Of a DNA stretch of 64,000 bases, positions 32,601-40,432 are shown in pieces. Position numbers and translations under genes: made by a program. Where the stretch lies: positions 15,143,941 through 15,207,940 of the forward strand of contig NC_084607.1 of the NCBI RefSeq assembly GCF_033807715.1. The letters run 5' to 3'. The DNA is from Cololabis saira (lineage: Eukaryota; Chordata; Actinopteri; Beloniformes; Belonidae). The notes beneath the pieces were generated by a model. That model was given only the letters and a program-made list of their open reading frames with translations, was not told the origin of the DNA and did not search any database. Within the stretch, counting starts at the first letter, position 1. Every line of letters begins with the position of its first letter.

Positions 32601-32740
32601 GCGTCCCGCTCCGCCGGGGCTCCGGGCTCCTGCTCCAGCTGGCCCCGGTGATGCTGCACGGCCACCAGCAGCAGCAGCACGCACACGCACGCCGAGCCGC
32701 CCGCCACCACCGCCGTCTTCTTTGCATTGTTTTTAAGCAT
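26554..32740 (-). CDS. lfng: Lunatic fringe, O-fucosylpeptide beta-1,3-N-acetylglucosaminyltransferase (complete, 8 exons)
   Basis: Fringe adds GlcNAc to O-fucose on Notch EGF repeats in the Golgi and tunes Delta versus Jagged signalling, for example in somite segmentation. Exons (minus strand): 32378-32740, 28494-28542, 28216-28318, 27965-28118, 27793-27878, 27495-27660, 26710-26795, 26554-26620. They sum to 1074 bp, 357 residues, with every GT-AG junction in phase. Visible parts: short cytoplasmic end; membrane anchor at about residues 9-29; Ala/Pro-rich stem; RGRR at 62-65, a probable proprotein-convertase site as in mammalian LFNG; NCS glycosylation sequon at 145; metal-binding DDD at 178-180 in [23 protein letters not shown] at 228-238; LPDDCTIGY at 265-273 with the proposed catalytic Asp; C-terminal YPDTPWCP. 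It is slightly shorter than human LFNG (379). The match is closer to lunatic than to manic or radical fringe by the ENLQQV and SYGMFENK segments. Confidence 0.95.
26621..26709 (-). other. lfng: lfng intron 7
   Basis: A short 89-bp intron with donor GTGAGC and acceptor TTGCAG. It contains nothing else notable. Confidence 0.9.
26710..26795 (-). CDS. lfng: lfng exon 7
   Basis: The 86-bp exon encodes [19 protein letters not shown] and AFSVEEDPS, ending two bases into an Arg codon. Acceptor TTCCAG, donor GTGAGC. The SYGMFENK segment is a fringe hallmark. Confidence 0.95.
26849..27456. mobile_element. Non-autonomous hAT element in lfng intron 6
   Basis: Perfect 16-bp terminal inverted repeats TAGGGCTGGGCGATAT are flanked by the 8-bp duplication GTTCTGGG at 26841-26848 and 27457-27464. 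The 608-bp interior is AT-rich and non-coding. It lies between lfng exons 6 and 7 and leaves the splice sites untouched. Confidence 0.92.
27495..27660 (-). CDS. lfng: lfng exon 6
   Basis: This 166-bp exon encodes [20 protein letters not shown], then [22 protein letters not shown] and SEIHKQ. It carries the LPDDCTIGY motif with the proposed catalytic aspartate of the fringe fold. Acceptor CTCAG, donor GTGAGG. Confidence 0.96.
27793..27878 (-). CDS. lfng: lfng exon 5
   Basis: This 86-bp exon encodes [19 protein letters not shown] and LALKMSPWA, the sugar-nucleotide-binding part of the GT-A-like fold. Acceptor CTTTCAG, donor GTAGCA (weaker than consensus at +4 to +6). Confidence 0.96.
27965..28118 (-). 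CDS. lfng: lfng exon 4
   Basis: This 154-bp exon encodes [19 protein letters not shown] followed by [23 protein letters not shown] at residues 178-180 is the manganese-coordinating DxD motif of the transferase. Acceptor CTCGTAG, donor GTACGT. Confidence 0.96.
28216..28318 (-). CDS. lfng: lfng exon 3
   Basis: This 103-bp exon encodes [19 protein letters not shown] then [15 protein letters not shown]. It contains the NCS N-glycosylation sequon and conserved cysteines. Acceptor CTGCCGCAG, donor GTAAGC. Confidence 0.96.
28494..28542 (-). CDS. lfng: lfng exon 2
   Basis: A small 49-bp exon encoding [16 protein letters not shown] plus the first base of a Gly codon. Identified by the fringe TDGED motif and clean acceptor (CCACAG) and donor (GTAAGT-like). 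Confidence 0.94.
31767..31848. mobile_element. PIF/Harbinger-type MITE, copy 2 (internally deleted) in lfng intron 1
   Basis: GATTTATGGTTCCGCGTTAC and its complement GTTAACGCGGAACCATAAA bracket a short centre with TACGGCGTAAGCTCTGCGTC. It is the same family as 16069-16210 with most of the centre missing. The outermost bases are altered, so no target duplication is clear. Confidence 0.75.
31871..32265. mobile_element. PIF/Harbinger-like MITE in lfng intron 1
   Basis: Terminal repeats TGCCGCGTTCCATTTGTCC and, inverted, TGCTGTGTTCCATTTACC, each flanked by TTA (31868-31870 and 32266-32268). The 395-bp interior is non-coding. A copy starting only 22 bases from another MITE suggests an insertion-tolerant spot. 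Confidence 0.8.
32378..32740 (-). CDS. lfng: lfng exon 1 (coding start)
   Basis: This 363-bp coding part gives 121 residues from the ATG at 32740: basic start (KNNAKK), hydrophobic anchor ([10 protein letters not shown]), stem with RGRR cleavage site and an Ala run, then [20 protein letters not shown] and DTWISRN, the first conserved fringe block. The start is chosen because it precedes the only signal anchor and no upstream ATG in frame is open. Confidence 0.93.
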
Positions 32741-32862
32741 GATTTAGGTCTAAAAGGATCTATCTCCCGCTGGTACAAAGTCCATATGGTATTGCTCCAC
32801 CGAACAATAAAAAAAAAATATAACGTGACAGACGTACTACCCGTCCGAGTGCATGTCAACTA
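32741..32862 (-). promoter_or_regulatory. lfng: lfng 5' UTR with two short upstream ORFs
   Basis: If transcription starts about 30 bases after the TATA box, the leader is near 120 bases. It holds an ATG at 32852-32854 that opens five codons (MHSDG, then stop) and one at 32783-32785 that opens eleven codons ending at TAG, 32750-32752. Both end before the main start, so they could damp translation. Confidence 0.5.
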
Positions 32863-32886
32863 TGAGCTTGAATGGGGAAGAGGTCC

Positions 32887-32895
32887 TATATATAA
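32887..32895 (-). promoter_or_regulatory. lfng: Candidate lfng TATA box
   Basis: Minus-strand CTTATATATAGG lies about 150 bases upstream of the start codon. A CCAAT-type word (CAACCAATT) occurs on the same strand about 100 bases further upstream, and GC boxes lie between. Confidence 0.6.
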
Positions 32896-32906
32896 GCTTC
32901 CCTGCT

Positions 32907-32950
32907 GGCCACGCCCCCTATAAGAGGCCCCTCCCCCAGGGGGCGTGGCC
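32907..32950. promoter_or_regulatory. Perfect 13-bp inverted GC-box pair upstream of the lfng TATA box
   Basis: GGCCACGCCCCCT (32907-32919) is exactly inverted as AGGGGGCGTGGCC (32938-32950) with an 18-base spacer. Each arm contains CCACGCCC, a binding word for KLF/Sp zinc-finger factors, so the pair forms a symmetric site beginning about 12 bases upstream of the TATA box. Confidence 0.7.
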
Positions 32951-33169
32951 ATGGAGGGTCGCTCTGCGTGCAGGAGCGCAAATCTAATTGGTTGTGCTGT
33001 ACAGAAAGTAGGCTGCAAGTAAGATGAGGAAAAAGGATGTGGTCATTAAGAAAACTATCACCCTACTACTTTGATGCCCACCAGGAAGTAGGTTTAAAAG
33101 CAGTTCCTCCACCAGGAACTGCCCGAAAAGTGAATCTATCTCCATTGATCCCGTGTTAACGGACAATCA

Positions 33170-33758
33170 GGGGCCGGATTCACAAAACATTCTTAAGAAA
33201 GAAAATCTTCTTAAGTGTCATTTTTTTCTTAAGTTCAGTCTTAAGAAGAAAAAAGAGAAGTCATATTCTCCAAAAAAGTTCTTAAGTATTTTTTCAACTT
33301 TCTTCTTAAAAAAAATACTTCATGGTATTCTTGAAATTAAAGTTCTCAAATTTGTTCTTGACTTTTTTCCTAACTTTAAGACAACCTTGACCTGTCTTAA
33401 AATTTCTTCTGTGAAAAGGTAAGCCTCTAATATCACCTTTTTCAACACATTTTAGACAAGTTTAGACTAGTAGGTCATAGTTTGAGGATATACTTTGTAA
33501 TTAATTACACAAAGAGCCTGTTAACTGTTAGTTAGCATGTTAGTTAGCGTGGTAGTTAATTATTATTAATTTTTTTAATACATTTTACTTTAAGAAGTTC
33601 TTAAGTAGGAAAAATAAGAAATTCGTAAGAAATGACAGTTCTTAAGACGGTTCTTAAGAAAATATTGAGGAATTGCACTTTCTTATGAACTTCTTAATTT
33701 TAGATCTTAAGACATTTCTTAAGATCGTTCTTAAGAACATATTGGTGAATCCGGCCCC
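33170..33758. mobile_element. MITE rich in CTTAAG, upstream of the lfng promoter
   Basis: Perfect 14-bp terminal repeats GGGGCCGGATTCAC / GTGAATCCGGCCCC enclose a non-coding interior with more than a dozen TTCTTAAG-type words on both strands. A CAG on each side may be the target duplication, depending on where the repeat is cut. Superfamily not certain. Confidence 0.8.
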
Positions 33759-34264
33759 AGGTCTGCAGAGAGGATAATTGGGACTAACCTCCCAACTATC
33801 CAGGATCTGTACCAGTGTTCTGCCAATTTCTGCTGCTTTGCCAAAAAGTGCTACCTAATGGTTTTCTACCTTTGTAGAGCTACAATTTTACTGTGTTTTA
33901 GTCCCTAGCCCACTTCCTTTCCCCTCAAGTGGTCCTTGTCGCTTGCCAAGCCGTTATTGTAAATAAGAGTGTTCTTAATGACCTGCCTGGTTAAATAAAG
34001 GCGAATGACTGAATGAATATCAAATAAAGCGATAGAATTGTTGTTTTTTTCTCTTTATCGTATAATGTTCACAAAGTGTAATGCCGTTCATGTCATGTGT
34101 AGTGTATTTTGAAGGATCAAATACTCAACATCCCATATTATCAATTTAGCGTGGCAATCAAACTTTGAAAATCGACTGTGCGTATGCGCAGAACCACAAA
34201 GTAGCATTTCTCGGCAGGTGGCAGAAATTGGCACCGGTCCAAACGGGCAGGTAGCATCTCTGCA
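33759..34264. other. Gene-free interval
   Basis: Near 33975-34020 the words CCTGGTTAAATAAAGG and GAATGACTGAATGAA resemble a decayed LINE tail. Nothing else recognised. Confidence 0.4.
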
Positions 34265-34402
34265 GATCCCTCACACCCAGGACACAGTCTGTTCGAACTC
34301 CTCCCCTCTGGACGGCGCTACAGAGAACTGTACACCAAAACCTCCAGACACAGAGACAGTTTCTTCCCCCAAGCTGTTACTCTGATGAATTCTCACAATT
34401 AA
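34265..34402 (+). pseudogene. LINE ORF2 C-terminal remnant (L2/CR1-like)
   Basis: 45 open codons end at TAA, 34400-34402, and read DPSHPGHSLFELLPSGRRYR, then a Lys/Arg/Ser-rich segment and FFPQAVTLMN. The DPSHP...LFELLPSGRR...R...FFPQAV pattern is the well-known end of fish non-LTR retrotransposon proteins. Confidence 0.75.
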
Positions 34403-34455
34403 TATAAAGTCTCAGAGAAATCAATCCACGCGCAATAACAATAACAGTAACAATT

Positions 34456-34552
34456 AAAGCTGCAAGCAGCGATGAACGGACATTTTTGTTTTTTTAATTG
34501 CATTACAGAAAATATCACAATATTCTAATTTTCTGAGACAGTCCTGTACATG
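34456..34552. mobile_element. Two abutting repeat ends
   Basis: 34456-34484 is the inverted right end (AATTAAAGCTGCAAGCAGCG) of the repeat at 19785-20659. 34485-34552 is the right end of the TA-flanked MITE at 15629-15985, ending GAGACAGTCCTG then TA. Both are one-ended fragments, joined without a gap. Confidence 0.7.
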
Positions 34553-34632
34553 CCGGAAAGGCATTACGCATTATCTGGCACGAAAAGCTCGATCTCAAGA
34601 GCTTCAGTTCGGTTCGACTACAGCCCAACTAA

Positions 34633-34872
34633 AGCCTGATTTAAGGTTCTGCGTTAAACCAACCCAGAACCGGAAACCGCGGAACCGGAAATGCGTTGCT
34701 ACCAAGCGAACCAATCACAGCCCTCTCGTCTGCGTTGGGTCTGCGTCGCCTCGACGCGTAGTTACATTTTTTGGGAGGTGCACGTCAGGCTACGGCATAG
34801 GCTACGGAGAGCCTCCTGCGTAGCCGCGTACCCTACGGCGTAGGCTCTGCGTTGATTTCACGCAGAACCATA
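34633..34872. mobile_element. PIF/Harbinger-type MITE, copy 3
   Basis: The left end AGCCTGATTTAAGGTTC and right part TTGATTTCACGCAGAACCATAA match copy 1, and the centre is longer (CCCTACGGCGTAGGCTCTGC). TAA precedes the left end. The right terminus is cut off where the next element begins. Confidence 0.72.
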
Positions 34873-35504
34873 ATGCAGTCAATAACCCTTTTAAAACCAG
34901 AATATTGGCAATAACCCGAATTTGCACGGCCATGTAAACACCAATAACCCCTTTGAGTAACCCGAATTTGCTCATATTCGAGTTTTTAAAAACCAGAATA
35001 TGACCCCTGGGTTACTCCTTTTAAAACCCGAATATTCGGTCATGTAAACGCCAAACGGAATATCCCCATCAAACGGAACATGAATTTGTTTTCTGCGCAT
35101 GCTCTGTTCCCCAGGGATCCGGGTTTTTTGAGTCCAGGAAGTTCTTATAAACATGGAGAAACGCAAGACCATGGCACACTTTTGGAGTGAGGAGGAGACT
35201 AATCACTTCATAAATGTAATAAGGATATGAACATTTTGGTATTTATAGACGGTAGAAAGTACGGGGATAGTGAGATTTACAACAAGGTGAGCGGAAAGTT
35301 GCGCGAAGCAGCATTTGTTTTGAATTTGGATACAGGAAGAAGAAGCGGAAATGACGGGAATTGCGTCATGATGTTCTCCGTGCGTCGCTGGTTTGATCGA
35401 GATATCCTGAATGATTAATTACCATGTAAACGGAATATTCAGAATGTTTCAGTAACCGGAATATTAGCAATAACCCGAATTTTGACTGCATGTAAACGTA
35501 GTCA
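34873..35504 (+). mobile_element. Harbinger-type element with a Myb/SANT-like ORF fragment, left end truncated
   Basis: The right end reads GACTGCATGTAAACGTAGTCA; TGCAGTCA at the left is the matching inner part of the inverted repeat, its outer bases lost. The interior shows repeated AATAACCCGAAT / CCGGAATATT words. A short ORF at 35153-35230 (KTMAHFWSEEETNHFIN) continues after a frameshift at 35227-35418 (FIDGRKYGDSEIYNKVSGKL), matching the Myb/SANT-like accessory protein of PIF/Harbinger elements. Confidence 0.72.
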
Positions 35505-35629
35505 CGTGATACGAGAACTGCTAACATCTGAAAGATAACTCCTTTATCATTGCGAGGACGTTGGCCCGGGCCGTGGCTGCAGCCGGAGCCCCAGCAGCAC
35601 ACATTTCAGACACCAGTGTGGTTCAGTGA

Positions 35630-35908
35630 GAAGGTAATGCACCCAGCTTAGTTCAAGCTACGCTAAAACAGCTGCTTTGTTCTGGGTATGGTGGACATGT
35701 TCCAACCAACTTCCAGGCTTCTAGGATCATTTTTGGATTAGCTGGGGGCTGGACAGAGTCAGCTCTTGCTAACACGGCGAGGACTGTGGCTCACATATTT
35801 GGGCCTCATTACCGCTCTTCACTCCCGGGTGACATAACAGAAGGGTTTGTACAGTCTCTGGTTCAAGCTGCACTTGGAAGAGGACCGTATCCTCCAACAT
35901 CTCTGTGA
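35630..35908 (+). other. Unassigned open frame without a start
   Basis: A stop-free frame ends at TGA, 35906-35908, after 90 or so codons. It includes SGYGGHVPTNFQASRIIFGL, AGGWTESALANTARTVAHIF and ITEGFVQSLVQAALGRGP. Composition is protein-like and amphipathic. There is no early ATG; TTCAG near 35624 could be an acceptor. I recognise no family. It may be an exon of an unannotated gene or a transposon remnant. Confidence 0.3.
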
Positions 35909-36680
35909 CTCATTCACCAACAAGTTTATTCTTCTGAATAGAGGTCTTTCTCTCCCTGTTTTTCTTCTAGGTGAAGCTATTTGAACTCACCCAAGTGTGA
36001 TTCGGGTGCTCACCGACCAAACAGGCTCCATTGTTCTTTCCCGACCTTGTGAGGACTCGTAGCAGTTGGTTCATTCTCCAACATTTGTTATTTAAATTCT
36101 GGCTCTCGCTGCTGAGTGCCGTCTGGTGCTGGGACGCCGACCAAACGTCCAAAGTTCCATTAAGGCTGACATGCAGCTGGTGGAGCATCAATGACCCTGA
36201 CTCTTAGCAACCACCAGGCACAATCAAACACTCTGCTCAATCACAGATCTACGAGGACGCATTAGGCTTGGCCCAATCATTGTGATTAGCAAATCGTTGT
36301 CCTTGAGAGGAGCTTTTAAGGAAAACGTCATCCTGCCTCTCATGGAAACTCCCGGTTGCATCAGCACCAGACGTCCATGTTTCCGTTGGAGCCACTTTTC
36401 CATTGCAGGTGTTTCGTTCTTCTGAATTCACGTCGGAAATAAATCACGGCTCTGTTCAGTTGCTCTTGACAAGAGCTTTTGTCCACCTTTTTGAAAGCGA
36501 GAATAAGAGCAAAAAAGCGGGCGGAGGGGGTTGTCTCTGTGGCCTTCATTCTTCCTCCGTCAGACGCTTCTCTTAGCTGGGCTTGCCGGCTTTCCCAGCT
36601 CAGAAATGGGATTTGTGCACACAGTGCCAGTTGTTAAGATGGCAAATGTGCAAGATGTATTACCCTCACCCCTCACCCCC

Positions 36681-36741
<61 letters not shown>

Positions 36742-39162
36742 CCGCTCAGCTTATTTTAGTCTCTTCAGATAAGCCCACATCCGCACCCCAGCGCCCACAA
36801 ATAAACACTACAATGTGCTTAATTTTCTCTCAGATGGCATCAACATGTTGGAGGATCCGAGCATGGACAGGAAAATTAAAGGCTGCTGTTCAGAGGTCCC
36901 TTTGTTTGTATTTTGTTGTTGTTGTTGTTTTAAAATAAAGATTGTATCATGTGATTCACAAACAGTTGGTAAAAATCCTGCAATTTTTGTGATCAGACAT
37001 CTTCGTAAGACATGTTTACATCACTAAAATCTGTACTTTTTTCTTCACAAAAAACATTAGACTTTATAGTCTGTGTATAGATTCAATGATGAAAAAACAA
37101 AACAAAACAAAACATGGAAGAAATTAACTCAAAGCCACATCTGTCTTTGTTGCATACTGTTTCCATTTATCAGATGTTTCTGCCATTCCACGGGATGGTT
37201 CCCATGATTTGTTGCTATGTATTTTATTAGAGAAGAACACAATAGTCTCTCACATTATGATCTGTTTGGTCTAAAGTTTTATTCCTGGAACCTAAACTGA
37301 AAAAATATAAAACATCTTTCCTCCGACGAGTCTCCTCAACAAGCTGATGCTTTCATTTTTTTGTACACGTGACAAGTTAACGTCACCTTGTTTATTCTGG
37401 CGGTAGCGCATGGACACTAACGTGTAATATGTAACTTCTCAGTCTCGTCAGAGGCACAAAATCACATTTTATTTCAATTCTCACTCAAAACTGCTTCGAT
37501 TCCCCGTTGTTTTGGTTGCCAAGGAACGTTCACGCTCTTTAACATTTCATAATAGACCCGAGGTTGTTTTGATTTGAGAATTGTTCTCTTAGTTAAAGAG
37601 TACAAATCTTAATCGAACGTTTTACTTAACTGGCCATAAAGTAAAACAGAACTGTTGAACCGAATGAACTCAACAAATTTGGTCTCTGAAGAGTTTGAAT
37701 TCTCCAGAGATGCATCATTTTTGTTGGCCTGTGTTCCTTCGCTCCAGGCAGAGGCAGCTTGTGGTTGCTTACTTTTATAGAGACAGACTGAAGGCTGAAC
37801 CGTGATGAAGATCGCTATTGAACACCTGAACAAAGGCTGAGTTCAACTAGATCATAATGATGGTCCTCTGAGGGCTGGCGGTGAGAGCGGAGCAGTGGGA
37901 TCAGTCTTTGCTTCTGTTTATTTTCCCACCGCGGACACATTATCTCTGATGGGATTACAGGTCGCGGCGCACATCAGAGCCAGGGGACCGACATCCTTCT
38001 CACAACTCGGCTTCGGTTTCTCTCCGCACTGAACTTTAGAGGGAACTGTGCGAGGGTCACAGCTGAGAACGCTTCAGCGGCTCAACAAGTTTTCACTGAT
38101 CGGTAGAGATGGTCGCCTCCAGTCTGAACATCTCAACGCAACAAAAACCAGAAACAAGAGAAGATTAGGTAAAAGAACAACAGTGGAAAAGACAACAAAG
38201 TCAACAAAGATCAGCTGCACAAACCCTGAATACGTTTAGAGTCATAACTGATCTTTGTTTCACAACAGCGTGGACTTATTTACGCTGTACGAAACCTCTG
38301 GTTGTTCCTGGAAACCAGAGAGCCACTGGAGAGCCGTCAGGTTTATATTTCCACTAAGAGCTCCAGAATCTCAAGGGATGGCTAAAAGCTGTTGACGACG
38401 AGTTATTTCTATATCAGAATATCCGATATAGGAGGCAGGATGTCATAAGGTCTACAAAGACCCATGGAAACTGCTGGCTGAAGCTACCTTGGGATGTTCA
38501 ACAGGATGTCCATCACACACAGAAAAGAGCATTGTTTATTATTTGCTGTATGCCATCAGTCTTCCAAGAATATCATGTGTGCCGCAGCCTGATTTGTTTA
38601 TCTCTGCTTTCACACAGCATTATATAAAAAGACAGTTCGCCGCCATGTAAGAGAGGCTAACGTTTGATTATTTTGGAATATGAATCAGAGGAATATTTGT
38701 TGGAGATAAACAAGCCCCGCTCACTGAGCCGAGGAAGGTTTTCGCTGCAGCGGAGGGACACACGGCCTCTGTAGATCCAATGAAAACAGGAAGCTCATGG
38801 CTGATGGCCGATGTCCTGTTTTAAAGTTCCCCTCGCTGCCGTCATGGCTGTTGGCCTCCTCGCCCGTCTCTCCATAAGACGAGCTATTTGCATGACAGTT
38901 GGGACCGGCTCATCACCCGCTGCCCTACTTCCACCCCGTCAGCCTAATGTTTCCCAGAACACGGGCTTTGTGCTCGCTCCGGTCGGTCAGCGAGACTTCC
39001 ACTAATTGGAAATTGGAAGTGTGGCCTCGTCGCCGGGTCGTCAGCAGCACAATGATACTTCTAGCTAAATTAGGAATGATGAAAGGAGGCTCGGCATTGT
39101 TTCCTCCTCATCGTGCCACCAGTGCTGCTGCGTTATCCGAGAGGATGGTGAAGACGTGCAGC
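35909..39162. other. Gene-free interval with a CA microsatellite
   Basis: 36684-36739 is an uninterrupted (CA)n. No exon recognised; the longest open frame, 36531-36938, runs through the microsatellite. 38800-39150 is GC-rich with no repeat recognised. Confidence 0.5.
36684..36739. repeat. (CA)28 microsatellite
   Basis: About 28 uninterrupted CA units following CCCCCCATA. Confidence 0.95.
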
Positions 39163-40129
39163 TAGGGTTGCCACCCGTCCCGTAAAATACGGAATTGTCC
39201 TTTATTTGAGAAAAAAATGTTGCGTCCCGTATTGAACTAATACGGGATGCAATTTGTACCGTATTTTCATTAACTTTTACACCATATTCTAGTTGAATTA
39301 TTGAAATAAATTAACCTTTACACCAAATTCTAGTTGAATAATTGAAATAAGTAACTTTTACACCATATTCTAGTTGAATTATTGAAATAAATTTACTTTT
39401 ACACCATATTCTGGTTGAATTATTGAAATAAATTAACCTTTTACACCATATTCTAGTTGAATTATTGAAATAAATTAACCTTTACACCATATTCTAGTTG
39501 AATAATTGAAATAAGTAACTTTTACACCATATTCTAGTTGAATTATTGAAATAAATTTACTTTTACACCATATTCTGGTTGAATTATTGAAACAAATTAA
39601 CCTTTTACACCATATTCTAGTTGAATTATTGAAATAAATTAACTTTTACACCATATTCTAGTTGAATTATTGAAATAAATTAACTTTTACACCATATTCT
39701 AGTTGAATTATTGAAATAAATTAACCTTTTACACCATATTCTAGTTGAATTATTGAAATAAATTAACTTTTACACCATATTCTAGTTGAATTATTGAAAT
39801 AAATTAACTTTTACACCATATTCTAGTTGAATTATTGAAATAAATTAACTTTTACACCATATTCTTCACCTGTATGTATATTATACATCTGGGTTGATGT
39901 GGACATACGTAGCATAGGAGGCTATTTCAGTTGCTATATGGTTGTCTGTCTCTACAAAGAAAGTTCAATGCTATTAAAGCATTTTAAACTTTAAATCAAA
40001 GCATTTTGTTTTTCATATAAAATAAACACATTTTTATTCAGTTTAGAAGTTTTGGGGCTTTTTTTTTGGCTCCTGCGCTGCTGAAATCAGGGCGTCCCTT
40101 ATTTCTATTTCTGAAAGGTGGCAACCCTA
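39163..40129. mobile_element. Non-autonomous hAT element carrying a minisatellite
   Basis: Terminal inverted repeats TAGGGTTGCCACC / GGTGGCAACCCTA are flanked by the 8-bp duplication CGTGCAGC (39155-39162 and 40130-40137). The first 110 bases contain ACGGGA/TCCCGT words. The centre is a 41-bp tandem array (39276-39866). No transposase is encoded. Confidence 0.92.
39276..39866. repeat. 41-bp minisatellite, about 14.5 units, with higher-order structure
   Basis: Each unit runs ACTTTTACACCATATTCTAG then TTGAATTATTGAAATAAATT, with small variants. Units 2-5 and 6-9 repeat the same order of variants (an AATAATTG unit, an AAATTT unit, a TCTGGTTG unit, a plain unit), a four-unit higher-order repeat of about 165 bp. 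Units 10-14 are more uniform. Confidence 0.92.
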
Positions 40130-40366
40130 CGTGCAGCAGATGTAGGACCTGCCTGTGTTTGAGAGAAGAAGAGGCTTCGGGCTCTGATACCGTGGAAATG
40201 ACGAGGCAGTCTGATGTCTGAGACTCTCACGGGAGGAGAGATGGAGCAGACGGAGGCTGGTGGGAAACTGCTGAGGTTTCACTCGGTGTCTTGTGGGTGT
40301 TAAACACAGCGTGTCATCTAACTTTTTTTAGTAATGTTCTAATTTTCTTTCATGGAGTCATAATGA

Positions 40367-40432
40367 GGGGGTGTAGCTCGGTGAGAGAGCATCTGACTGC
40401 AGATCAAGCCAGTTCAAATGCCGATACCCTCT
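40367..40432 (+). pseudogene. tRNA-Cys-like pseudogene (anticodon GCA)
   Basis: GGGGGTGTAGCTC (acceptor and D arm), GCATCTGACTGCAGATCAAG (anticodon arm, GCA in the loop) and GTTCAAATG (T loop) match tRNA-Cys in order. About five bases are missing between the anticodon and T arms and the T stem does not pair, so it should not be functional. Confidence 0.7.

Noticed and set aside
32432..32923. 163-codon plus-strand frame over lfng exon 1
   Set aside because: Antisense to the signal-anchor and stem codons of lfng; the GC-rich exon opens the opposite strand by composition.
39276..39866. CRISPR-like regular array
   Set aside because: Units are directly adjacent without unique spacers, and the array lies inside a eukaryotic hAT element; it is a minisatellite.
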